The notes under the pieces were generated by a model. It was not told where the DNA came from. It saw nothing but the letters and a program-made list of their open reading frames with translations, and did no database searches. From an uncultured bacterium (lineage in GTDB: Bacteria > Desulfobacterota > BSN033 > UBA1163), in the NCBI GenBank assembly GCA_938002255.1, contig CALLAL010000006.1, positions 1 through 64,000 on the forward strand: DNA of 64,000 nt, read 5' to 3'. Positions within the stretch are counted from its first letter, which is position 1; the number at the start of each line of letters is the position of its first letter. Positions 35,498 through 44,204 of the stretch are shown here, piece by piece. The position numbers and the translations under genes were made by a program.

Positions 35498-35566
35498 GAC
35501 CCTTTTTGCCTCCGTATTGGTTATTTTCGGAAAAAGAGTAAATATCCCAGGAAAGAGCGAATTTCA

Positions 35567-35773
35567 GTGTCGGATTTTTTTAAATGGTTGATTTTGGGCT
35601 GGTCTCTTGTCGTTATTGGAATTGCAGCCCTTGGTCTGGTTCTTGTTGTAAAATACGGTGAAATCAAGAAGATTGAAACGGACGATGTAACACTCTGTTT
35701 TATAATAGCCTTTTTCTGCTGGTTAATTCCAATTATAGCCTTTTCAATTCTTGCAAGGACGTTAGGTTTTTAG
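35567..35773 (+). CDS. Small two-helix membrane protein, unknown
   Basis: 68 residues, start GTG 35567, with two hydrophobic helices (WLILGWSLVVIGIAALGLVLVV, and LCFIIAFFCWLIPIIAFSIL) separated by a KKIETDD loop. No motif is recognised. It lies between the NtrC-type gene and the AT-rich promoter region of the cytochrome operon. The ribosome site is AGGAAAG-like. Confidence 0.5.
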   Translation: MSDFFKWLILGWSLVVIGIAALGLVLVVKYGEIKKIETDDVTLCFIIAFFCWLIPIIAFSILARTLGF

Positions 35774-35970
35774 CTAAAATAAATGTATATTTTTTTTATT
35801 TTTTTTTAAAAATCAATAAATTCTATTAATTAGTGAATTTTTGCTCAAAATAATACGATTCAAATAGAATAATAAAAATATACATTTTGCCTTTAAAAAT
35901 TAAGGATTTTTTATTAAAAATCTTAATAATATCAAAATATTATAATATTAATAAATGGAATGGTTTAACG
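35774..35970. promoter_or_regulatory. Very AT-rich upstream region with dyads
   Basis: No gene. Nearly all A and T. Two dyads stand out: AAGGATTTTT...AAAAATCTT (35902-35924, one mismatch) and the perfect palindrome AATATTATAATATT (35936-35949). They lie 25-85 bases upstream of the sigma-54 -24 element, where an NtrC-type enhancer or an IHF-bending site would be expected. Confidence 0.4.
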
Positions 35971-35971
35971 T

Positions 35972-35987
35972 TGGCACATGAAATGCA
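35972..35987 (+). promoter_or_regulatory. Sigma-54 promoter
   Basis: TGGCAC at 35972-35977 and ATGCA at 35983-35987, with the GG (35973-35974) and GC (35985-35986) pairs 10 bases apart, as required. Consensus is TGGCACN5TTGCA; only the first T of the -12 element differs. A palindrome TGAAATGCATTTCA (35979-35992) overlaps the -12 element. Transcription would start near 35999, 34 bases before the cytochrome gene. Confidence 0.7.
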
Positions 35988-36032
35988 TTTCAAAAAACGA
36001 AAAAAGCTTACTTTCCTTGGGAGGGGTCTTTA

Positions 36033-37085
36033 ATGAAGATCATCCATAAATATAATTGTGCTGGGGTATGCCTATATCTATCCGTTTTATTTTTAATCAT
36101 GATTTCAGGGTTGACGTCAACCGCTTGGGGCGATAGCTCAATGTGTTTGTCCTGCCATGGAGATAAAAGCCTGACTAAAACAGATTCAAGGGGTAATAAA
36201 ATATCTCTTTTCGTATCCGAAGAAGAATTCAAAAAGTCTGTCCATGGTTCTATAGCCTGTTCAGATTGCCATACCCAGATCCTTGATGATTCTCATGCAC
36301 AAAAGAAAGGAAAAAAGGTTGATCGGAAAGTTGATTGTGGTTCCTGCCACGAGGAATCAGAGAAAATCTATCAAACCAGTGTGCATCGTTTAAAAGCAGA
36401 AATTTCTTGCAAAGAATGTCATGGATATCACTATGTGACTCCTCTGTCCAATCCCAAATCGGCCACTTATCGAACGAATCTGGTTCAGACCTGCGGAGCA
36501 TGCCACGGTGAAGAAAGCAAGCAATTTGCTGAAAGCGTTCATGGCGTTGGACTCTCAAGAGGAAGACCTAATCATCCCACCTGCACCACCTGCCATGGCA
36601 CCCATGGAATCAAACCAAGATCCGATCCAGACTCTGCGGTTCATGAAAGAAAGATAGCCATCACCACCTGCCCTCAGTGTCATGCGGCAGAGCAGATCAC
36701 CCGGGAGTATCGGTTTACGACAAAACCTGTGAAATCTTATTACGATAGCTTTCATGGACTCTCTTATCGTGGTGGAGATACCTTTTCGGCCAACTGTGCA
36801 AGTTGCCATGGCGTCCATGATATCCGTCCCTCCTCTGATCCAAAGTCAATGATTCATAAAGATAATCTTCAAAAAACCTGTGGCGCATGTCACCCTAAAG
36901 CCTCCCTCAATTTCGCAAGAGGCAAGATACACACCCTCCCTGATATTAAAGGAGGCGATTTTGGTGAAAAAGTGGTGGGGTGGGTTCGGGTGACCTATAT
37001 CTTTTTGATCGTTTCTGTGATTGGGGGAATGATCTTCTTTAATTTCACCGATTGGTTAAGAAAAACCATTGATCGAAAGCCTTAA
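36033..37085 (+). CDS. Membrane-anchored nonahaem c-type cytochrome
   Basis: 350 residues: signal peptide (about 1-32, cleavage near STAWG), nine CxxCH motifs (CLSCH, CSDCH, CGSCH, CKECH, CGACH, CTTCH, CPQCH, CASCH, CGACH) with extra His residues for axial ligation, and a C-terminal helix VTYIFLIVSVIGGMIFFNF. The pattern resembles periplasmic haem proteins that feed electrons from the quinol pool to a terminal reductase or to the cell surface. The next gene encodes a matching cytochrome b. GGGAGGGG precedes ATG 36033. Predicted sigma-54 control. Confidence 0.9.
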   Translation: MKIIHKYNCAGVCLYLSVLFLIMISGLTSTAWGDSSMCLSCHGDKSLTKTDSRGNKISLFVSEEEFKKSVHGSIACSDCHTQILDDSHAQKKGKKVDRKVDCGSCHEESEKIYQTSVHRLKAEISCKECHGYHYVTPLSNPKSATYRTNLVQTCGACHGEESKQFAESVHGVGLSRGRPNHPTCTTCHGTHGIKPRSDPDSAVHERKIAITTCPQCHAAEQITREYRFTTKPVKSYYDSFHGLSYRGGDTFSANCASCHGVHDIRPSSDPKSMIHKDNLQKTCGACHPKASLNFARGKIHTLPDIKGGDFGEKVVGWVRVTYIFLIVSVIGGMIFFNFTDWLRKTIDRKP

Positions 37086-37103
37086 CTCAGGGAGTGAATC
37101 ATT

Positions 37104-37934
37104 ATGGCTCGAAAATATCTTCGAATGACCTTAAATGAACGAATCCAGCATCTCAATCTTGCCATCAATTTTACCATTCTGGTCATCACCGGGTTTGCTT
37201 TGAAATATCCGGAAGCCTTCTGGGCTTCACCCATCACGGATGTTCCATTAGGAATGACCTTTCGAGGTTTCCTCCACCGGCTCTCCGGAGTGGCTACGGT
37301 CACCCTTGGAGGATACCACCTCCTCTACCTCGCCTTTACGGAACGAGGAAGGCAGATTGTCAAAGATATGATCCCAACCTTTAAAGATGCTGTAGATCTC
37401 TGGGAAACTCTGAAGAACAACCTCTTTATCAATCGGCCCGCCAAAATAATCAAAATGGGTCGGTTTAATTTCAGAGAGAAATTTGAGTACTTAGGCCTCA
37501 TCTGGGGAACAATTGTGATGACCGTCACAGGATTTATCCTTTGGTTTAAAGAAGAGTGGCTCCTCTTCTTTCCCATGTGGACGTTTGATGTGGCACGGGC
37601 CATCCATTTCTACGAGGCGATCCTGGCAACCCTAACCATTCTCGTCTGGCATTTCTATTCTGTAATTCTCAATCCCGATGTCTATCCAATGAACTGGGCT
37701 TGGATCGATGGGCACTTGACAGAGCATGAGATGGAGTTGGAGCATGGGATGGAACTGGAAAGGATCAAAGAGGAGGAAAAACGGAGATTAGTCGATTTCC
37801 AAGAAGCCTCCAACGCAGGAGGGGGACGGATCTATCCCCTCCATCCCGAGAGCAGCAGTAGATTGAACGTCCGCCGTTTTTACGGGATTGTTCAAGACTT
37901 GAATGAATCGATTAAAAATTGGAAAGGGATTTAA
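37104..37934 (+). CDS. Membrane cytochrome b (formate-dehydrogenase-gamma / b561 type)
   Basis: 276 residues with four or five helices. Haem-ligand candidates are His in ERIQHLNLAINF (helix 1), HRLSGVATVTLGGYH (helix 2) and IHFYEAILATLTILVWHFYSV (late helices). The last 60 residues are soluble. It probably oxidises (or reduces) menaquinol in the inner membrane and exchanges electrons with the nonahaem protein encoded 18 bases upstream. Together they form a quinol:cytochrome unit of NrfHA/CbcX type; the final acceptor is unknown. Confidence 0.87.
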   Translation: MARKYLRMTLNERIQHLNLAINFTILVITGFALKYPEAFWASPITDVPLGMTFRGFLHRLSGVATVTLGGYHLLYLAFTERGRQIVKDMIPTFKDAVDLWETLKNNLFINRPAKIIKMGRFNFREKFEYLGLIWGTIVMTVTGFILWFKEEWLLFFPMWTFDVARAIHFYEAILATLTILVWHFYSVILNPDVYPMNWAWIDGHLTEHEMELEHGMELERIKEEEKRRLVDFQEASNAGGGRIYPLHPESSSRLNVRRFYGIVQDLNESIKNWKGI

Positions 37935-38020
37935 TCGTTTTGTCCTCGTCGGTGTGTCACCCTGATCAATAGGGATCTTCGTTTCATTAAACGAAACTTA
38001 GCCAAAGGGGGTGAGGGCAG

Positions 38021-38188
38021 ATGAAAGAGAGCATCTGGGAAAGATATGGTCCTTATCCAAAGAAGAAAGAGAAGAAAAGAGGTCGAATGAAAGAAGGAAA
38101 CTTTTTAAGGAAGAATTTCAATTGGCTACAATGGAGGGCAGATCGGATTAGTGGCGTGACGATTTATCATCCTTGTTTACAACACTAA
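38021..38188 (+). CDS. Small basic protein, possibly third gene of the cytochrome operon
   Basis: 55 residues, Lys/Arg-rich (KKKEKKRGRMKEG), with GGTGAGGGCAG just before ATG 38021. No family recognised. It lies 86 bases after the cytochrome b gene and before the terminator at 38245. It could be a spurious frame. Confidence 0.35.
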   Translation: MKESIWERYGPYPKKKEKKRGRMKEGNFLRKNFNWLQWRADRISGVTIYHPCLQH

Positions 38189-38244
38189 TCCGCCTTGAAG
38201 GAAATCGAAAACAGATTACAGGCTTCGACGAAAAAGGATTATAG

Positions 38245-38313
38245 CCCTATATATCCTCTTACTCCCACCATCCAAACCCCACCCAAATGGAGAGGATATA
38301 TAGGGTTTTTTTT
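38245..38313 (+). terminator. Strong intrinsic terminator
   Basis: CCCTATATATCCTC (38245-38258) pairs perfectly with GAGGATATATAGGG (38292-38305) and is followed at once by eight T (38306-38313). The 33-base loop is C- and A-rich. It should end transcription of the cytochrome operon; it lies 72 bases before the M48 gene. Confidence 0.8.
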
Positions 38314-38384
38314 ATTGTCGCCATCATCGGAACGTGTTAAGATTAGATCGATTTATTTAGAGGTTTGTCAAGAAAAAGAGACCG

Positions 38385-39797
38385 ATGATCCATCCAAAGA
38401 ACCTTGCCTCTTGGGTGTTTTCGTTTTTGGTTTGCTTGCTCATCGTCTTGCCTTCACATGTTTCCTGGGGGATGACGACGGAGGACGAGAGAAAATTAGG
38501 CAGACAGATCCTCCTCGAAATGGAGAAACAGGTTGATTGGGTGAAGGATCTGATTTTGCAGACGACCATAAACAAAATGGGCCACTCCCTTGCCAGTCAT
38601 GCGGGCCCCACTCCTTTCGAATTGAAATTTTATATCATCAAAGGGACGGATCCTAATGCCTATGCCGTCCCCGGAGGACACATTTTTTTAACCACAGGGT
38701 TGTTGGTTACTGTAGAGAATGAGCATGAACTCGCCGGGGTCATCAGCCATGAAATCGCCCATGTGATGGGTAGACATGTTGTCCAACTGATCGAACGTTC
38801 AAAGCGGCTCAGTATCGCTTCGATGGCAGCCGTCATTGCAGGTGCCCTGTTAGGAGGAGGAGGTAAAACTTCTGAAGCTGTGGCAGCTACAGCAATGGCC
38901 ACTGCCGAAGCCCTTGCTCTGAAATATACCCGGGAGATGGAAATTGAAGCAGATCAAAACGCTCTGAATTATCTCATTCGATCTGGTTATGATCCGAGAG
39001 GGCTTGTCACCTTTATGGGTAAGATTCAAAAGGTGCGTCTAACCTCAGGCCCAGGCGTTCCCACTTATCTTTCTACCCATCCTGCTGTTGAAAACCGAAT
39101 CTCATTGATGGAAAACCTTATTCAAACCGTGCCTAAAATCTCTGGACCCTTCAAGAGCTTAGGATCATTTAGAAAGATTCAGGCCAGAGCCTTTGTCGAA
39201 GAGAGAGAGCCCCATGTTGCGGTGAACCATTTCCAATCTATGGTCAATGCTGACCCACAAAATAGCCATCATTATTATGGGCTGGGGCTTGGCTATCGGA
39301 AAATGGGTCGCCTGGATAAATCGATTGAAGCCTTTCAACAGGGACATCTCTTGGCTTCCAATGACCATGATCTCCTCAGAGAACTTGGAATTGCTTCTTT
39401 TCTTTTGGGGAGGCTGGAGCAAGCCATTCACCATCTTCAATCAGCCCAATCCCTCTCTCAAGACATTCTGGGTGGTGAGGAAGATCTGCTGACCTTATAT
39501 TACCTTGGTAGATGCTATCAGGAGAAAGGGAATGTCTCAGAGGCATTGCCGCTCTTTTTAAAAATCCAAAAGGCTCATCCCGAATGGATGGAGATCCATC
39601 ATAGTCTTGGCTCTGCTTATGGGAGGATAGGCCAGAAAGGCCTTTCTCACTTCTATTTTGGCAAATATTTTAAGTTAAGAGGGGAAAGTCGAAGTGCCCT
39701 CCTTCACTTTCGAACCTCTCTCGATTGGCTTGAAAAGGGAAGTCAGGAGAGAGAGGAGGCGCAACGAGAGGTTCGTGAATTGAGTGGAACAAAGTAG
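38385..39797 (+). CDS. Periplasmic M48 metalloprotease with TPR repeats (BepA/YfgC-like)
   Basis: 470 residues: signal peptide (about 1-28), M48 domain with HELAGVISHEIAHVMGRH (HEIAH zinc motif) and the third ligand in EMEIEADQNAL, then TPR repeats (about 280-460; YYGLGLGYRKMGRLDKSIEAFQ, LYYLGRCYQEKGNVSEALPL, HHSLGSAYGRIGQ). Proteins of this layout control outer-membrane protein assembly by degrading stalled substrates. The promoter should lie in the 70 bases after the strong terminator. Confidence 0.88.
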   Translation: MIHPKNLASWVFSFLVCLLIVLPSHVSWGMTTEDERKLGRQILLEMEKQVDWVKDLILQTTINKMGHSLASHAGPTPFELKFYIIKGTDPNAYAVPGGHIFLTTGLLVTVENEHELAGVISHEIAHVMGRHVVQLIERSKRLSIASMAAVIAGALLGGGGKTSEAVAATAMATAEALALKYTREMEIEADQNALNYLIRSGYDPRGLVTFMGKIQKVRLTSGPGVPTYLSTHPAVENRISLMENLIQTVPKISGPFKSLGSFRKIQARAFVEEREPHVAVNHFQSMVNADPQNSHHYYGLGLGYRKMGRLDKSIEAFQQGHLLASNDHDLLRELGIASFLLGRLEQAIHHLQSAQSLSQDILGGEEDLLTLYYLGRCYQEKGNVSEALPLFLKIQKAHPEWMEIHHSLGSAYGRIGQKGLSHFYFGKYFKLRGESRSALLHFRTSLDWLEKGSQEREEAQREVRELSGTK

Positions 39798-39887
39798 TGC
39801 TTCCAAATTAGGGAAGGGCACCCCAATACTTTGCGTTTAATGAGATTTTCATTCCTTGTAGGATGGTAAGGGAGGAAAGGAAATAGA

Positions 39888-40418
39888 ATGCGATCGGTTG
39901 AGGAGTTTTGTCAATGCGCTCTGGAAAGAGGAGCAGATGGGGCCAAAGCGATCGATCCTGGCACCGTGGTTACAGCGGATTGGGTGAGATTGAAGTGCCA
40001 GTTCGGATGTTCGGGTTTTGGGAGAAGTCATTGCTGTCCGCCCTATACTCCCACTCCAGAGATCACCCGAAGAGTAATCGATTCCTATCAGAAGGCCATT
40101 TTGATCCACCGACAGATTGCGGATAGAAACAAGAGAAGGGAAGAGACCAAACGGTTTAATGAGATGGTGATACGGCTCGAAATTGACATTTTTTTAGAAG
40201 GCTATTATAAAGCGTTGGGTATGACTTCGGGGCCTTGTCGACTCTGTAAAGCATGTGATGTAAATCTTCCCTGTCAACGAGGCATGGAAGCACGACCCTC
40301 TATGGAAGCGTGCGGGGTGGATGTGTTTCAGACGGCGAGGAGGAACGGGTATTCTATTCAGGTGGTGAAAACTCAAGAAGACATCCAGAATATCTTCGGG
40401 TTGGTTCTGGTAGAGTGA
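39888..40418 (+). CDS. DUF2284 cysteine-rich metal-binding protein
   Basis: 176 residues with 11 cysteines in the family arrangement: RLKCQFGCSGFGRSHCCPPYTPTPE, GPCRLCKACDVNLPCQ and MEACGVDVFQTARRNG. The C-terminal clusters suggest one or more Fe-S centres or zinc. Cytoplasmic; function unknown. GGAAAGG lies upstream of ATG 39888. Confidence 0.82.
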   Translation: MRSVEEFCQCALERGADGAKAIDPGTVVTADWVRLKCQFGCSGFGRSHCCPPYTPTPEITRRVIDSYQKAILIHRQIADRNKRREETKRFNEMVIRLEIDIFLEGYYKALGMTSGPCRLCKACDVNLPCQRGMEARPSMEACGVDVFQTARRNGYSIQVVKTQEDIQNIFGLVLVE

Positions 40419-40529
40419 ATTCATTGAACTGCTTTATTATTGATAACCACATCGGGCAACTCGTCTCTGATGTTAAAGGCTTCAACCAAGAGTGGTATTT
40501 TGAGTGAGGTAAAAGGGAGACGTTTCCAC

Positions 40530-43232
40530 ATGAAGGGTAAGGAGAAGCGGAGAAAGGGTGAAGAGATTGTTAGGCTCAATCAAGAACTTTCAATTCTCAA
40601 CGCCATTAGCCAGACTGTAAACGAATCAATCGATTTTGATGAGATCTTAAACAAGAGTCTGGATAAGATCGTCGAAATGACGAGCATTCAATCGGTGGGA
40701 ATTTATCTTTTAGAGGAAAAGACCGGCGAGTTGGTCTATGTGGCCCATCGAGGATTTTCAATGGCGTTTACCCGAGGCATGAAACGTTTGAAATTGGGGG
40801 AAGGGGCAACCGGAAAGGCTGCCCTCTCTGGAGAATCCCTCTTCATTGATGATTATCCAAACTATCCTGAAGCCATTCCTTTTGCTATTGAAGAGGGGTT
40901 GAAGTCCCTTGCCGTGGTTCCACTAAAATCGAGAGAGAAGATTTACGGGACCCTCAATATTGCTTTAAAGGATTACTATCCCTTCACGCCCTCGACACAA
41001 AATCTCTTGAAGTCCATTGGACAAATCATTAGTGGGGCAATGGAACGGGCCTCCCTCTACACCGAGAATGTCCGTCGTCTTGAGGAGCAGAGAACCCTCT
41101 ATCTCATTAGTCAAGAAATTGGTTCCAAGCTTGAGTTGAAAGTCATTCTTGAAAAAATCATCAAAAGTGCCATTGAAATTTTAAAAGTCCAGACAGGATC
41201 TATCCTTCTCTGGGACAACAGAAAACAGACTTATGTTTATGTCATTGCCAAAGGATTGACCGAAACGTTAATCGGTCAAGAGATATCTCCCACCTCAAGA
41301 GGATTGGGTGGAGAGGTTTTAAGGACGAAACGGCCGGTAGTGTATAAGCATTATGATACTCACCCGAATCGTTTGTTAGAACTTGACTCTTTCCATCTGA
41401 AAGAGGTGTTAGGCGTTCCTCTGATTGTGAGGGAAATGGTCATTGGAGCCATGATCGTTGCTTCCACTAATCCTCATAAACATTTTGAGGAAAATGACAT
41501 TGATCTCCTTTCATCCTTTGCTCAGCAAGCAGCGATTGCCATTGGAAATGCTAAACTCTATGAGGATTCTTTAACGAAAATAAGACAATTAACTGCGCTT
41601 TATGAAGTCAGCAAGAAACTTTCCTCCACCCTTGACCTCGATGAATTGCTTAAGAGAGCCTTGGAACTCCTACAAGAGCAATGGGGATACTCTCTGTGTA
41701 CCATTCTCTTGATCGATGCAGATAAGAATGAACTCTATATCCGGCAGCTGATTGGCCGAAATTTCGAAGAGGTCAAGGATATCAGGTTTCGTGTGGGAAT
41801 AGATGGAATTGTTGGTTGGGTGGCAAACACGGGGGAACCTCTTTATGTTCCAGATGTCTCAAAGGAGCCCCGTTATATCCCGGGTTCTCCGGAAGGAAAG
41901 TCAGAGGCCGCCTTTCCCCTTAAGGTGAGGGAAAGAGTGATTGGTGTTCTCGATGTCGAGAGCAATGAGGTGTACGGATTTGATGAAGAGGATTTAAAGG
42001 CCCTCGCTGCCTTTGCCAGTCAGGTGAGCATCTTCATTGAGAACGCCCAACTCTTTTCCGATTTGAAACAGACCCTCCAGGAATTGAAGCAAGCTCAGGA
42101 CCAGATGGTTCAGGCTGAAAAATTAAGAGCGATGGGAGAAATGGCAAGCGGCGTGGCCCATGATTTCAATAATGTCCTTGCCGCCATACTCGGGAACATT
42201 CAACTCCTGCTTCATTCCTTTGAGCATTATGGACCTGAGGAAATCAAAGAGCGATTAAAAACGATTGAAAAAGCCTCCAAAGATGGAGCCGAGACTGTTC
42301 GCCGCATTCAGGAGTTTACGGGGAAGAGAAGGGATAGAGAATTCATTCCTCTTTCGTTAAATGACCTTGTCAATGAGGTCGTTGCCATTACAGAACCCCG
42401 ATGGAAAGATCAGACTCAGAAGAAAGGAATCCATATTGAATTGGTTAAGCACCTTGGGAAAGTGCCTCCGATTCTTGGGAACCCCTCCGAGCTCAGAGAG
42501 GTTTTGACCAATATTATTTTTAATGCCGTCGATGCGATGCCTAAGGGAGGGAAAATCACTCTTTCCACCCAACCTCATTCGGAAGATTGGGTGGAGATAA
42601 GGGTAGAAGATACAGGGATAGGCATGAGCGAGGAAGTCAGGAAAAAGATCTTCGATCCTTTTTTCACCACAAAAGGAGTGACCAGCTCCGGATTAGGGAT
42701 GAGCGTTTCCTACGGAATCATCAAACGGCATGGAGGCGAAATCCTGGTTGAAAGCGAACCCGAGAAAGGCACCGCCTTCATTCTACATCTCCCGATGGGT
42801 TACGGAGAAGAGGTTAAAGAGACAGAGAAGAAGTTAGAGAAACCAATGGGATTGGTGCGTCCAGCGAAGATCCTTGTTATTGATGATGAGGAAGCTGTGC
42901 GGGATGTTTTGTCCCGGATGTTGAGAGCGAAGGGACATCACGTTGAAGTCGCATCTGATGGAGATGAGGGGATCGAACAATTTAAACAAGAACCTTTTGA
43001 TCTGGTTTTTACTGATCTTGGTATGCCAAAGGTTTCAGGTTGGGAAGTTGGAAAGGCATTAAAAGCATTAAACCCCAAAGTTCCAGTGGCCATGATCACC
43101 GGGTGGGGGATGGAGTTAAATAAAGAGAAGATGAGCGAAAATGGAATTGACCTCATCATCTCCAAACCCTTCAACTTTGACCAGGTGACCAAACTCATCA
43201 ACGAGGCACTGGAGTTGAAGGAGAAGATGTAA
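40530..43232 (+). CDS. Hybrid histidine kinase with three GAF domains and a receiver
   Basis: About 900 residues, no membrane segment. Three GAF domains (about 20-175, 190-345, 360-525), a coiled-coil, HisKA with the phospho-His near 544 (SGVAHDFNN), HATPase (N box LTNIIFNAVDAM, G boxes VEDTGIGM and SSGLGM) and a C-terminal receiver with Asp near 829 (FTDLGMP). It is a cytoplasmic sensor of a diffusible ligand, redox or oxygen signal. With no cognate regulator adjacent, the NtrC-type regulator 5 kb upstream is a candidate partner. The start is uncertain: ATG 40530 (GGGAG 11 bases upstream) or a further upstream codon. Confidence 0.87.
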   Translation: MKGKEKRRKGEEIVRLNQELSILNAISQTVNESIDFDEILNKSLDKIVEMTSIQSVGIYLLEEKTGELVYVAHRGFSMAFTRGMKRLKLGEGATGKAALSGESLFIDDYPNYPEAIPFAIEEGLKSLAVVPLKSREKIYGTLNIALKDYYPFTPSTQNLLKSIGQIISGAMERASLYTENVRRLEEQRTLYLISQEIGSKLELKVILEKIIKSAIEILKVQTGSILLWDNRKQTYVYVIAKGLTETLIGQEISPTSRGLGGEVLRTKRPVVYKHYDTHPNRLLELDSFHLKEVLGVPLIVREMVIGAMIVASTNPHKHFEENDIDLLSSFAQQAAIAIGNAKLYEDSLTKIRQLTALYEVSKKLSSTLDLDELLKRALELLQEQWGYSLCTILLIDADKNELYIRQLIGRNFEEVKDIRFRVGIDGIVGWVANTGEPLYVPDVSKEPRYIPGSPEGKSEAAFPLKVRERVIGVLDVESNEVYGFDEEDLKALAAFASQVSIFIENAQLFSDLKQTLQELKQAQDQMVQAEKLRAMGEMASGVAHDFNNVLAAILGNIQLLLHSFEHYGPEEIKERLKTIEKASKDGAETVRRIQEFTGKRRDREFIPLSLNDLVNEVVAITEPRWKDQTQKKGIHIELVKHLGKVPPILGNPSELREVLTNIIFNAVDAMPKGGKITLSTQPHSEDWVEIRVEDTGIGMSEEVRKKIFDPFFTTKGVTSSGLGMSVSYGIIKRHGGEILVESEPEKGTAFILHLPMGYGEEVKETEKKLEKPMGLVRPAKILVIDDEEAVRDVLSRMLRAKGHHVEVASDGDEGIEQFKQEPFDLVFTDLGMPKVSGWEVGKALKALNPKVPVAMITGWGMELNKEKMSENGIDLIISKPFNFDQVTKLINEALELKEKM

Positions 43233-43278
43233 TCCAAAACTTCCACAAGCCATCGATAAGAATAAAAAGAGTGAATCA

Positions 43279-43292
43279 TTTCACATGTGAAA
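43279..43292. promoter_or_regulatory. Perfect palindrome upstream of the GAF leader promoter
   Basis: TTTCACATGTGAAA, ending 12 bases before the -35 element at 43304. The position is that of an activator operator. It could also be the base of a weak terminator for the kinase gene, since A8T6 follows. Confidence 0.45.
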
Positions 43293-43303
43293 AAAAATTT
43301 TTC

Positions 43304-43331
43304 TTGACATTGAAGTCCAAAAGAGTAGAAT
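43304..43331 (+). promoter_or_regulatory. Sigma-70 promoter of the GAF-protein leader
   Basis: TTGACA (43304-43309), 16-base spacer, TAGAAT (43326-43331), both near consensus. Start of transcription near 43338 gives a leader of about 255 bases. Confidence 0.6.
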
Positions 43332-43337
43332 CAAATT

Positions 43338-43475
43338 AAAAGTTAGTGCATGAAAATGGGTCAGCTTCGTGTTTCTCATCTCAACAGTGGTGGTGGCTTT
43401 TATAGGTTCTATCAAACAAAAGTTTACCCACTGTCTTTGGCTGATCACTAAAGAATAGTTAAAATAGATTCATCA
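43338..43475 (+). ncRNA. Structured leader RNA, candidate riboswitch or small RNA
   Basis: A nested fold can be drawn: GGTCAGC (about 43357) with GGCTGATC (about 43440); inside it CAGTGG with CCACTG; inside that ATAG-GTT-CTAT and AAAC-AAA-GTTT, a four-way-junction layout. I could not match it to a known riboswitch class. It is followed by two hairpins of terminator type (43478-43556) and then the GAF gene, which is what an attenuated leader or a stand-alone RNA would look like. Confidence 0.4.
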
Positions 43476-43477
43476 GC

Positions 43478-43556
43478 GAGGGCCGTGGGTAGTTGAAATA
43501 TTACCACGGCCCTCAATATGTTGAGCCGTGGGATAATGATCCTCACGGCTTATTTA
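43478..43556 (+). terminator. Tandem terminator-like hairpins (site C)
   Basis: First stem GAGGGCCGTGG (43478-43488) with CCACGGCCCTC (43504-43514), perfect. Second stem AGCCGTG-GGAT (43524-43534) with ATCC-T-CACGGCT (43539-43550), followed by the weak T-rich tract TATTTATT. The ribosome site of the GAF gene starts 23 bases later. Confidence 0.6.
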
Positions 43557-43593
43557 TTCCCTGAAAAACCATTTTATGAAAGGGGGTGTAACT

Positions 43594-44199
43594 ATGGAAA
43601 GCAATAGGGAGCAATATGTTACGAGTCTCTATGAGCTGGCTGCAAACATTAACTCAGCCCGCGCTCCTGAGTCCATCCTCCAGTCTCTGGTCGAGGGCAT
43701 GGCTAAAGCCATGGGAGCGAAAGGATGCTCGATCATGCTTCTTTCGCCAGACAGAAAGGTATTGCTTCATACAGCAGCCTACGGACTCAGTGATTGGTAT
43801 GTGAGAAAAGGCCCGGTATCTGCCGATAAAAGTATTTCCGAAGCCTTAGAAGGCAAGCCCGTGGCGGTTCTGGATGCAACGGTAGATCCACGGATTCAGT
43901 ATCAGGAGCAGGCCGGGAAAGAGGGCATTGTGTCTATCTTATCCGTTCCCATGATGCTGAGGGAAGACATCATTGGTGTGCTTCGAATCTATTCAGGAGA
44001 ACGGAGGTATTTCAACCTGGACGATATGTATTTTGCCGCTGCTGTGGCCAACCTTGGAGCTATTGCCCTTGAAAATGCCAGGCTGTACGAGGCGGTGCAG
44101 AAAGATTACGAGACATTCAGGCGGGATATGCTCGAATGGCGTGCGGCTTTGGGATACGAATGGATGCTGGGGGAAACGGTAACGCCTCCGGAAGAGTAA
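43594..44199 (+). CDS. Stand-alone GAF domain protein
   Basis: 201 residues with a single GAF domain (about 20-165: INSARAPESILQSLVEGMAKAMGAKGCSIML, SVPMMLREDIIGVLRIYS, LGAIALENARLYEA). No output domain. It probably binds a small ligand or an Fe/haem cofactor (no Cys or His cluster seen) and acts on another protein. ATG 43594 has GAAAGGGGG upstream. Its stop is five bases from the stop of the convergent b5-fusion gene. Confidence 0.85.
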   Translation: MESNREQYVTSLYELAANINSARAPESILQSLVEGMAKAMGAKGCSIMLLSPDRKVLLHTAAYGLSDWYVRKGPVSADKSISEALEGKPVAVLDATVDPRIQYQEQAGKEGIVSILSVPMMLREDIIGVLRIYSGERRYFNLDDMYFAAAVANLGAIALENARLYEAVQKDYETFRRDMLEWRAALGYEWMLGETVTPPEE

Positions 44200-44204
44200 A
44201 AGAA

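Noticed and set aside
43279-43292. CRP site
   Set aside because: TTTCACATGTGAAA lacks the TGTGA-N6-TCACA spacing; only the palindrome itself is reported.
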